A stretch of DNA of 64,000 nt from Streptomyces jeddahensis (GTDB taxonomy: Bacteria > Actinomycetota > Actinomycetes > Streptomycetales > Streptomycetaceae), in the NCBI RefSeq assembly GCF_001642995.1, contig NZ_LOHS01000048.1, forward strand, positions 1-64,000. The letters are read 5' to 3'. Below the pieces are notes generated by a model. It had not been told where the DNA came from. It saw only the letters and a program-made list of their open reading frames with translations, and ran no database searches. How positions within the stretch are numbered: position 1 is the stretch's first letter; the number at the start of each line of letters is the position of its first letter. This document shows positions 32,652-39,403 of this stretch, piece by piece. The position numbers and the translations under genes are program-made.

Positions 32652-34307
32652 TCACGTACGGCGCCCCACCGAGGCGCCTTCCGGACGTTGGCCGTAGCCG
32701 TAACCGTCCGCTCGCTGCAGGAGCCGGAGATGGCGATGGTGGATTCCTTGGACCAGCCCTGCTGCTGTGCGGATGTTGAAACGGCCTGTGGCCCGAACGG
32801 CCACTCGACCCGTGTGCTTCCCCTGGTACCTGCCCGAGGGCAGCGACGCGGAGACCAGATCCCCCGTGGAATAGCCGTAGTGCTGCTTGTCACGGGGGCG
32901 GAGTAGCCGCGGGAAGCCGAACTTGTCAGGCGTGGTACGTGCATAAAGGCCTCTGCCCGTGGCCGTGACGACCAGCACGGCTTCCGGGTGCCGGACCACG
33001 ATTGCCGCTTCGGGGAGCTCGCCGACGCACAGGGCGTCCAGGGTGTGCGTCTTGGCCAGACGCATGCGGGTTCTGTTGTATTTCGTCCGCCCTCCGGACC
33101 ATGCCCGCACGGGCATATTGAGTTCGGACAGTGCCAGGCACAGTTGCTGGCGAGTGGCGTTCATCGCAGCGGCGTCCCTGAGGGACGCCTTAGCTTGCGC
33201 TTCGACTCTCGCGAGCCGGTCAGGTTGGTCCGCAAGGAACTCAGCAAGAGGCATGACGCCCTTGGCCTGGTTGCATGGACCGCATGCCAGGGTCAGGTTG
33301 GAGACACGATCGCTCCCGCCTCGCGCCCGAGGCCGGATGTGCTCGATCTGCAAGGGGACGCCGACCGCACCGCAGTAGGCGCAGGCGCGGCCCCACTTGG
33401 CAAGCAGGTACTCCCGAATCTCATAGCCGTACAGGGTTCCCTGCTGATACTCAGCCCCTTCCAGTGGGCGCCCCGCTGACAGAGCGTGCGTGTCGAATGC
33501 CGCGCTCTCCATGTGAGCCTCGCTCACCGGAAACAACCGTACAAGTCGCCGCACGATGGAAACCGTACTGTCGACGCGATGCTGAATGGAGGGCGGGAGC
33601 CAACCAGGCTCCCTCGCGCGATTGTCAAAGCGCGGGGCCCTGTACCGCAGATTCGAGCTGCGGCGACGGCGCCGGTACGCCGCCCGCTGCTGCATCCGCT
33701 TACTGATGTAGCTCCCTCGATGCACCAGTTCAGCCGCGAACAGGCCGCGGCGCACGCGGAAGGGTGCTGTCGATGGGACGACCGCATCCTGATCCACGGT
33801 AATCGCGATGCCGGTTCCCTTGCTCCCGGGATCGATCCTCACCGCGACGCCGGCCACCTCGGACTGCTCCAGGAGCCGGTCCTTGAGCCGAATGGCGAAG
33901 GGGGTGTGGTTGGCAACGACCGCGCGCCCCTGGTCCAGGAGCTTCCGGGCCCGAGCCGGGTGCGTCGGTATGAGTGGTCTGCCGCGGCGGTCCAGCACAG
34001 GCACACAGGCTGCCCCAGCCGTGGGCGTACGAACGGTGGTACCGCCCTCACGGGCGGCGACTGCTCCCTCGGCGCTGGGCTCCTCTTGGGCGCCCAGCGC
34101 CTCGGGGTGACGCTCCCGGCGCTGGGTGCTGCCACCGGGAGTCTCCCCTCGCTCATGTCCGATGCCAGTGCCGTCGGTCGATCGCCGACGGAGTCCGCGT
34201 CCCGTTTCGTCCCTGCTCCCAGGGTTGTCTGCTGGCGCGGATTCCAGAGCCCGCCGCTGAGGAAGCACGACGGGGTGGGTGGGCTCGCTTACACCGAACG
34301 TAGTCAT
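32652..34307 (-). CDS. iscB: IscB RNA-guided endonuclease
   Basis: The transposon-encoded ancestor-type of Cas9, 551 aa from ATG 34307. PLMP domain (102-135: VPVLDRRGRPLIPTHPARAR), RuvC-I Asp159 (RIDPGSKGTGIAI), Arg-rich bridge helix (about 203-226), RuvC-II Glu267 (MESAAFDTH), HNH (Cys309, Cys312, Glu322-His323, Asn337, Cys342, Cys345, Asn346), RuvC-III His421 and Asp424 (KTHTLDALCVG). All catalytic residues are present. AAGGGGGTG precedes ATG 34307. Residues 1-101 are low-complexity and coincide with omega-RNA-like hairpins, so GTG 34004 (450 aa) is an alternative start. No tnpA accompanies it. It cuts DNA under guidance of an omega-RNA; the natural target is unknown. Confidence 0.9.
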   Translation of the reverse strand: MTTFGVSEPTHPVVLPQRRALESAPADNPGSRDETGRGLRRRSTDGTGIGHERGETPGGSTQRRERHPEALGAQEEPSAEGAVAAREGGTTVRTPTAGAACVPVLDRRGRPLIPTHPARARKLLDQGRAVVANHTPFAIRLKDRLLEQSEVAGVAVRIDPGSKGTGIAITVDQDAVVPSTAPFRVRRGLFAAELVHRGSYISKRMQQRAAYRRRRRSSNLRYRAPRFDNRAREPGWLPPSIQHRVDSTVSIVRRLVRLFPVSEAHMESAAFDTHALSAGRPLEGAEYQQGTLYGYEIREYLLAKWGRACAYCGAVGVPLQIEHIRPRARGGSDRVSNLTLACGPCNQAKGVMPLAEFLADQPDRLARVEAQAKASLRDAAAMNATRQQLCLALSELNMPVRAWSGGRTKYNRTRMRLAKTHTLDALCVGELPEAAIVVRHPEAVLVVTATGRGLYARTTPDKFGFPRLLRPRDKQHYGYSTGDLVSASLPSGRYQGKHTGRVAVRATGRFNIRTAAGLVQGIHHRHLRLLQRADGYGYGQRPEGASVGRRT

Positions 34308-34332
34308 CAAGGCACCCCCTTTGACTGATGAC
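34010..34332 (-). ncRNA. Candidate omega-RNA scaffold upstream of and overlapping iscB
   Basis: IscB guide RNAs are encoded directly 5' of iscB. Here about 300 bp before the PLMP domain contain stems, in minus-strand order: GTCATCA/TGATGAC (34332-34303); TCCGCG/CGCGGA (34241-34194) enclosing CCCTG-GGAG-CAGGG (34224-34211); CCGTCGG/CCGACGG (34191-34171); CTCCCGG/CCGGGAG (34141-34113); GGCGCTGGGC/GCCCAGCGCC (34101-34071) flanked by GA opposite GA then CCC/GGG; and CCGCCC-GTGA-GGGCGG (34057-34042), a GNRA-type loop. Tandem G-A and GNRA motifs are RNA hallmarks. Exact ends and the 5' guide cannot be set by eye. Confidence 0.62.
34303..34332 (-). promoter_or_regulatory. Hairpin enclosing the iscB ribosome site and ATG
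   Basis: GTCATCA and TGATGAC, 7-bp arms with a 16-nt loop holding AAAGGGGGTG. The right arm contains the ATG at 34307, so the structure could hide the start codon. It may instead be the 5' stem of the omega-RNA. Confidence 0.5.
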
Positions 34333-34545
34333 TGGAGCTGGTCAGCCCTGAGTGCACCTCGTCGGAAGTGCAGCCACCAGCCAGACCGGCCGGGGAGCGA
34401 CTGACGTCTCACATGACGGACGCGCTCGAGCCCAGCAAAGACCCTGAACGCCTGTCTGCGTATCAAACGAGCAGTCGAATGAAAGGTCACGCTGCCACTT
34501 GCGGCCCCGGGAGTATCGGGGCGGAATTCGGCGGGGAGCCGCTGA

Positions 34546-35062
34546 TCACTCTGCCGACGGCATAAGGCGGGGCAATCCGGGCGCGCGCACTACCTCGGCG
34601 AGCGCGAGGCGGCCACCCTTCAGTTCGGGCATGTTCTTGTAGATGGTGCTGCGGGAGACGCCGAGGAGCTTCGCGATCGAGGCGACAGTTCCTCCGGGCG
34701 AAGTGAGCAGGTCGCGGGCGAGGCGCGGGCGGCGTCCAGGCCCTCGTTGGTGCGTTGGTCGATGAGTTCGCGGATGAACTCCGCGAGGGCGGCGAAGACG
34801 TGGAAGACGAGGCGCCCGCCCGGGGGGTGATGTCGAGTGCCTCGAGCAGCGAGGTGAAGCCGATGCCGCGCTTGCGCACGCCGGACACGATGGAGATGAG
34901 GTCCTGGATGAAGCGGCCAAGCCGGTGCAGTGACGGGACGACCAGGGTGTCACCTTCACGGAGGTAATCGAGGGCCTTCCACAGTTCCTCGCGCTCGGCG
35001 CTCTTGCCGGACTTCTCGCCGGCGAAGATCCGCGTGGATCTGCCGTCGAGCGTCTGCAGTCA
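34546..35062 (-). pseudogene. Serine recombinase (resolvase/invertase), truncated and frameshifted
   Basis: Resolvase sequence is recognisable across three frames: RIFAGEKSGKSAEREELWKA, DTLVVPSLHRLGRFIQDLIS, then after a frameshift near 34825 HVFAALAEFIRELIDQRTNE, and after a second near 34715 GGTVASIAKLLGVSRSTIYK (C-terminal HTH). The N-terminal part with the catalytic serine is missing; the sequence begins abruptly beside the ArsR promoter. It is a relic of an integrated element and lies just upstream of iscB. Confidence 0.82.
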
Positions 35063-35072
35063 ACCACAAAGA

Positions 35073-35088
35073 GTTCTTCGCGAAGAAC
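35073..35088. promoter_or_regulatory. 16-bp perfect palindrome, ArsR-type operator
   Basis: GTTCTTCG/CGAAGAAC, followed by a partial repeat TTTGCGAAGAAC (35091-35102). It lies 38 bp upstream of the regulator's ATG, next to TTTGCG (a possible -35) and TACAGT (35114-35119, -10, 7 nt before the ATG). Confidence 0.65.
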
Positions 35089-35113
35089 CCTTTGCGAAGA
35101 ACTGTTTGCGGTC

Positions 35114-35119
35114 TACAGT
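35114..35119 (+). promoter_or_regulatory. -10 box (TACAGT) of the ArsR/MFS operon
   Basis: 17 bp after TTTGCG and 7 nt before ATG 35127; no Shine-Dalgarno, hence leaderless. Confidence 0.5.
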
Positions 35120-35126
35120 GCGCGGT

Positions 35127-35792
35127 ATGACTGAACCGAGTGAGATCCCGCAGGGCACGAACCCTGATCCGAACACGGTCGTTCTGGATGCCAAGGGGCT
35201 GCGTGCCCTCGCACACCCGGTACGGGTGCAGTTGGTCGGACTGCTGCGGAAGCATGGCCCGTCGACGGCCACCCGGCTTGCGGAGCAGCTGGGCGTCAAT
35301 TCCGGCACGGCCAGTTACCACCTGCGCCAGCTCGGAGCGGCGGGTTTCGTCGAGGAGGACACGGAACGCGGCAATGCGCGAGAGCGCTGGTGGCGTTCGG
35401 TGCATCGGACGACGTGGTTCAACGACCACGATCTCGCTGAGCGGGAGCCTGAGGCCGCACTGGCTTACCTGCAGTCCGTCGCCGCCACCTACACCATGCG
35501 CACTCAGCAGGCGCTCAACGGGCTTCAGACGATGCCCCGCGAGTGGCGGGACACCTTCGACATGAGCGACTGGGCCCTGCGGCTCACCTCCGAGGAGGCT
35601 TCCGCACTGTATGAGGAGTTGCGGGGAGTGATCACCCGCTATCGGCAGGACACGCCGGAAGCAGCGGCGCAGGCTCCTGAGGGCGCCGAGCGGTTCTCTG
35701 TGATCACCTACCTTCTGCCCGAGTCGGATCCGTCCGCCTCATCGGCGGTGTCTTCCAGTGCTGAGAAGGCGACGGGGACGGAGAAGCCGTGA
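35127..35792 (+). CDS. ArsR-type winged-helix regulator
   Basis: 221 aa. The HTH_20/ArsR domain (GLRALAHPVRVQLVGLLRKH, then TATRLAEQLGVNSGTASYHL) occupies the first 100 residues. A helical C-terminal effector domain contains TMRTQQALNGLQTMPREW and ALYEELRGVITRYRQD. ATG 35127 is chosen because an upstream extension would translate the promoter and palindrome. It is coupled to the MFS gene (GTGA overlap), the common arrangement of a repressor controlling an efflux pump. It carries no obvious metal-binding Cys cluster, so the signal is probably not a metal. Confidence 0.88.
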   Translation: MTEPSEIPQGTNPDPNTVVLDAKGLRALAHPVRVQLVGLLRKHGPSTATRLAEQLGVNSGTASYHLRQLGAAGFVEEDTERGNARERWWRSVHRTTWFNDHDLAEREPEAALAYLQSVAATYTMRTQQALNGLQTMPREWRDTFDMSDWALRLTSEEASALYEELRGVITRYRQDTPEAAAQAPEGAERFSVITYLLPESDPSASSAVSSSAEKATGTEKP

Positions 35793-37126
35793 CGGAGAGC
35801 GTCCCGGGTACCGACGGCACATCCAGCGTGCGTACCTTACGGCCGCTGGGCGGGGTGCTCGCGGCGATGGCGGTGTCGCTGACCGGCACTCGGATCTCGG
35901 GCATCGCGCTGCCCTGGTTCGTGCTCGTCACGACGGGCAGCGCCACCCAGACCGGGCTGGTCGCCTTCTGCGAGATGACTCCGTATGTGGTGGTCAAGGC
36001 GCTCACCGGGCCGCTAGTGGACCGAATAGGCCCGCGCATCGTCTCCTGGACCACCGACCTGGCCAGCGCGACCGCCGCCGCTGTCGTTCCCCTGCTCCAC
36101 GCCCTGGACCTACTCTCCTTTCCCCTGCTGCTGGTCCTTGTCGCGCTGATCGGCGCGGCCCGCGGCCCCGGCGACCTCGCCAAGGAAGTCATGGTGCCGG
36201 AGGCGGCCGACCACAGCCGGATACCGCTGGAGCGAGCCACGGGACTGTCCGGCGTTATCGAGCGACTCGCTTCCACCGTCGGCCCGGCGGTCGGCGGCTC
36301 CTTGGTGGCGCTACTCGGCCCCTTGACGGGTCTGGTTGTCAACGCAGTCTGCTTTGCGGCCGGATCGGTGATCATCGCACTGGCGCTGCCCCGGGATATG
36401 GGGCACGCACCTGCGCAAACCAAATCGCCGGACGGGGAGACAGAGCCGGGCTACTGGCGACGGTTCGGCGAGGGCTTCACCTTCCTGCGTAGAGACCCGT
36501 TACTCTTCGCCATCATCGTCATGGTCGGGGTTACCAACCTGCTGGATGCGGCTTTCACCTCGGTACTCATTCCTGTCTGGGCCAAGGAGTCCGGCAACGG
36601 GCCCGCAGCGATCGGCCTGATGGGCAGCATGGCGGGAGCCGCGGCGACCGGCGGGAGCCTACTGGCAGCAGCGATCGCGCACCGGCTGCGGCGCCGGGCG
36701 GTGTTCTTCACCGGGTTCTTCTTCGCCGGGGCGCCGAGGTTCCTGATCCTCGCCTCCGATGCGCCGATGGGTGTTGTGCTGGCCGTGTTCGTGTTCAGCG
36801 GGCTCGGTGCAGGCTTCCTCAACCCGATCATCGGGGCCGTCCTCTTCGAGCGAGTGCCGCGCCCGATGCTGGGCCGTGTCAACGCGCTCGGCGATTCGCT
36901 GGCCTGGTCCGGTATCCCCCTCGGCGGGCTGATCGCCGGGGCAGCCGTGGCCTCCGTCGGGCTGGTGCCGGTGCTGCTAGCTGGCGGGGCTATGTACTTC
37001 CTCACCACGAACCTGACTGGACTGCGGCCGGAATGGCGCGAGATGGACCGCATGCGGGGGCGAGGCGTCCCGAAGCAGCAGTCCGAGGACGATACACGGT
37101 CAACCAGCAGGAACCTCAGCACATGA
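35789..37126 (+). CDS. MFS transporter
   Basis: A 445-aa major facilitator with about 12 transmembrane helices: GGVLAAMAVSLTGTRISGIA in helix 1, PYVVVKALTGPLVDRIGPRI in the A-motif region. It resembles MFS_3/enterobactin-exporter-like drug efflux pumps. The GTG start overlaps the regulator's stop. Substrate unknown. The pair belongs to the probable accessory segment. Confidence 0.9.
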   Translation: MTESVPGTDGTSSVRTLRPLGGVLAAMAVSLTGTRISGIALPWFVLVTTGSATQTGLVAFCEMTPYVVVKALTGPLVDRIGPRIVSWTTDLASATAAAVVPLLHALDLLSFPLLLVLVALIGAARGPGDLAKEVMVPEAADHSRIPLERATGLSGVIERLASTVGPAVGGSLVALLGPLTGLVVNAVCFAAGSVIIALALPRDMGHAPAQTKSPDGETEPGYWRRFGEGFTFLRRDPLLFAIIVMVGVTNLLDAAFTSVLIPVWAKESGNGPAAIGLMGSMAGAAATGGSLLAAAIAHRLRRRAVFFTGFFFAGAPRFLILASDAPMGVVLAVFVFSGLGAGFLNPIIGAVLFERVPRPMLGRVNALGDSLAWSGIPLGGLIAGAAVASVGLVPVLLAGGAMYFLTTNLTGLRPEWREMDRMRGRGVPKQQSEDDTRSTSRNLST

Positions 37127-37413
37127 CGATTGCGGGAGGGAGAAATTGGCACGGTCTTCCTGCCACCGCTCCATCAGACCTCGTCTGCACCTTCATCAGC
37201 TGTACTTGGATCGCGCACCGGGCGCAGGCGAGTTGGCCTTCTCGCAACTTGCCCAGCACGGCGCCGGTTGAGTCCCTCGCTGTGTTCTCACCGTGAGTAG
37301 TGGTTGCGAAGTTTGCAGGTGTCAGGACCTACCGGATATGTCGCCGCAACAACTACCGAAGATGGCGGTTTTCGAGGGCCCACGGAATTGGCTGGACGGT
37401 AGCGTGCGGCGGT
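37127..37413. other. 287-bp gap with no recognisable gene
   Basis: No protein motif is seen in any frame. The only feature is the leaderless promoter of grpB at its end. Base composition is lower in GC than the flanking core genes. Confidence 0.5.
37400..37405 (+). promoter_or_regulatory. -10 box (TAGCGT) before the GrpB gene
   Basis: Ends 8 nt before ATG 37414; leaderless arrangement. Confidence 0.45.
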
Positions 37414-37983
37414 ATGCCGTTTCCCGATGAGTGCATTCAAGTTGCAGTGGTCGACTACCGGCCGGAGTGGCCGAGGGAGTTTGAGCGGTTGGCCGAGCTG
37501 CTGCATGAGGCGCTGGGCGACCTGCCGGTTGCGATCGATCATGTGGGTTCGACCTCGGTGCCGGGTCTGCCGGCCAAGGACTGCATCGACGTGCAGGTCC
37601 GGATGCGGTCGATCGACGAGGCGCGTGTCGTTGCTCTCTTCGCCGCGATCGGCTTCCGGTGTCGGCCCGAGCCGTGGAATCGCTCCGAAGCCTCAGGTGG
37701 AATCCACTGTCGCAAGCTCGTCTTCGCGCCGCCGATCGGCGCCCGTTCGTGCAATGTCCACCTTCGGGAGAGCACCGGCCCCAACGCTCGTTATGCACTG
37801 CTGTTCCGCGACTATCTCCGCGCCGATGAACCTGCTCGCCGGGCATGGGGCGCGTTCAAGCATCGGCTGGCGGTGAGTGTGCCGGGCCTAATGGACTACG
37901 GACAGATCAAGGCTCCCGCCACCGACGTCTTGATGGCTGCTGCCGAGCGATGGGCGGCCGACACTGGCTGGACTGTCTTGTGA
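37414..37983 (+). CDS. GrpB family protein (nucleotidyltransferase-like)
   Basis: 189 aa of the GrpB/UPF0157 family: VAVVDYRPEWPREFERLAEL, then AIDHVGSTSVPGLPAKDCID with the nucleotidyltransferase-like GST and DxD-type positions. Family function is uncertain. Codon use is less GC-biased at third positions than in the core genes. It is the last gene of the accessory segment; about 130 bp of unrecognised sequence separates it from the adenosyltransferase. Confidence 0.85.
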   Translation: MPFPDECIQVAVVDYRPEWPREFERLAELLHEALGDLPVAIDHVGSTSVPGLPAKDCIDVQVRMRSIDEARVVALFAAIGFRCRPEPWNRSEASGGIHCRKLVFAPPIGARSCNVHLRESTGPNARYALLFRDYLRADEPARRAWGAFKHRLAVSVPGLMDYGQIKAPATDVLMAAAERWAADTGWTVL

Positions 37984-38108
37984 CCGCCCGGCGTCAAGGC
38001 GACCGCGGATCCGCTGGGAGATCTGCGACGACATCCACGAAGCCCTCCTCAGCCCCGGATGCGCACTCAGCCGCTGGAGGCGGCTCGCGTCATCGCGTAA
38101 GGAGTTCT

Positions 38109-38114
38109 TAGGCT
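38109..38114 (+). promoter_or_regulatory. -10 box (TAGGCT) of the adenosyltransferase gene
   Basis: Ends 6 nt before ATG 38121. AAGGAG lies too far upstream (about 16 nt) to act as a Shine-Dalgarno, so a leaderless mRNA is likely. Confidence 0.45.
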
Positions 38115-38120
38115 AGCCAC

Positions 38121-38693
38121 ATGGTCAACCTGACACGCATCTACACGAGGACCGGCGACAAGGGCACGACGGCCCTCGGCGACATGAGCCGCACCGCCAA
38201 GACGGATCTGCGGATCGCGGCGTACGCGGACGCCAACGAGGCGAACGCCGTCATCGGCACGGCGATCGCGCTGGGCGGCCTCGACGAGGAGATCGTCAAG
38301 GTCCTCGTCCGCGTGCAGAACGACCTGTTCGACGTGGGCGCGGACCTGTCCACGCCCGTGGTGGAGAACCCCAAGTTCCCGCCGCTGCGGGTCGAGCAGT
38401 TCTACGTCGACCGGCTCGAGGCGGACTGCGACCGCTTCAACGAGCAGCTGGAGAAGCTGCGCAGCTTCATCCTCCCCGGGGGTACGCCGGGCGCGGCCCT
38501 GCTGCACCAGGCGTGCACGGTGGTCCGGCGCGCGGAGCGTTCCACATGGGCGGCGCTGGAGGCGCACGGCGAGACGATGAACCCGCTGACGGCGACCTAC
38601 CTGAACCGGCTGTCAGACCTGCTGTTCATCCTCGCCCGGACGGCCAACAAGGACGTCGGGGACGTGCTGTGGGTGCCGGGCGGGGAGCGCTGA
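38121..38693 (+). CDS. Cob(I)alamin adenosyltransferase, PduO type
   Basis: 190 aa. It transfers adenosyl from ATP to cob(I)alamin to make coenzyme B12. The PduO signature is complete: IYTRTGDKGTTALGDMSRTA (ATP loop), LRIAAYADANEANAVIG, and RRAERSTWAAL plus YLNRLSDLLFILARTANK in the last helices. It supplies the cofactor of the mutase at the window start. Its last 81 bp overlap the convergent membrane-protein gene. Confidence 0.93.
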   Translation: MVNLTRIYTRTGDKGTTALGDMSRTAKTDLRIAAYADANEANAVIGTAIALGGLDEEIVKVLVRVQNDLFDVGADLSTPVVENPKFPPLRVEQFYVDRLEADCDRFNEQLEKLRSFILPGGTPGAALLHQACTVVRRAERSTWAALEAHGETMNPLTATYLNRLSDLLFILARTANKDVGDVLWVPGGER

Positions 38694-39251
38694 GGCCTCC
38701 TTCTCCGGTGCGGGCCCGGCCGGGGCCTTCTTCGGCCAGATCGCGTACGTCAGCGCGATCAGGCCGTGGATGACGGCTGCCCGCCAGGCGGTGAACATCC
38801 AGCTCTGCAGCGTGCTCGTGCGGTCCGCGTCGTCGACGTACCAGATTGCGATCTGCAGCAGCGCGGTCGCGACGACGGCGGCGGCGAGCGTGCCGAGCCA
38901 GATCCTGCCCTCGTGGCGGGCGCGGGCCATGCCGTAGCGCGGCGGACGGGCCGGGCGCGGTGCGCCGCCGAAGCGGTGCGCGGCGTGGCCGTCGAGCCAC
39001 TTCACCGTCCGGTGGCCGTGGCCGACGGTGTAGCCGATGTAGAGCGCGGCCAGACCGTGCTCCCAGCTCGGTTCGGCCCCGTTCTTCAGGTCGATGGCCG
39101 TGGCGACCAGGAGGACGACTTCCAGGAGCGGCTCGCAGAGGAGCAGCGCGAGGCCGGTACGCGGCATCCGTAGCAGGTAGCGGGTGGCCAGACCCGCTGC
39201 CAGCAGCACCCAGAATCCGATTTCACAGGCGATGATCAGTCCGACGATCAC
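38613..39251 (-). CDS. Conserved integral membrane protein
   Basis: 212 aa with about five transmembrane segments: VIVGLIIACEIGFWVLLAAG, GLALLLCEPLLEVVLLVATA, and GTLAAAVVATALLQIAIWYV. A cytoplasmic loop is rich in Arg/Pro. GTG at 39251 has GAGAGGAG directly upstream. The 3' end overlaps the adenosyltransferase gene by 81 bp tail to tail; the final 25 codons are low-complexity, so the functional part may end earlier. Function unknown. Confidence 0.72.
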   Translation of the reverse strand: MIVGLIIACEIGFWVLLAAGLATRYLLRMPRTGLALLLCEPLLEVVLLVATAIDLKNGAEPSWEHGLAALYIGYTVGHGHRTVKWLDGHAAHRFGGAPRPARPPRYGMARARHEGRIWLGTLAAAVVATALLQIAIWYVDDADRTSTLQSWMFTAWRAAVIHGLIALTYAIWPKKAPAGPAPEKEASALPARHPQHVPDVLVGRPGEDEQQV

Positions 39252-39403
39252 GACGCGCTCCTCTCGGTCACCCCTCCAGACTTCCGTCCGTCCGGGCCCG
39301 CCTCGTCGTCGCCGATGACGAAGTCGCACTGCATCCTTCGATGTAGTCGCGAACCGTTCCGGAGGATCAGGCGACGAGCGCAGACGCCGTGTTGGATGGA
39401 GTC

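Noticed and set aside
32595..32906. Plus-strand 103-codon frame at the 3' end of iscB
   Set aside because: Opposite strand to the IscB C-terminus; no motif and no ribosome site.
37984..38108. Open stretch reading WEICDDIHEALLSPGCALSR before the adenosyltransferase
   Set aside because: Looks protein-like and may be the tail of a decayed gene, but it is short, has no start and I cannot name a family.
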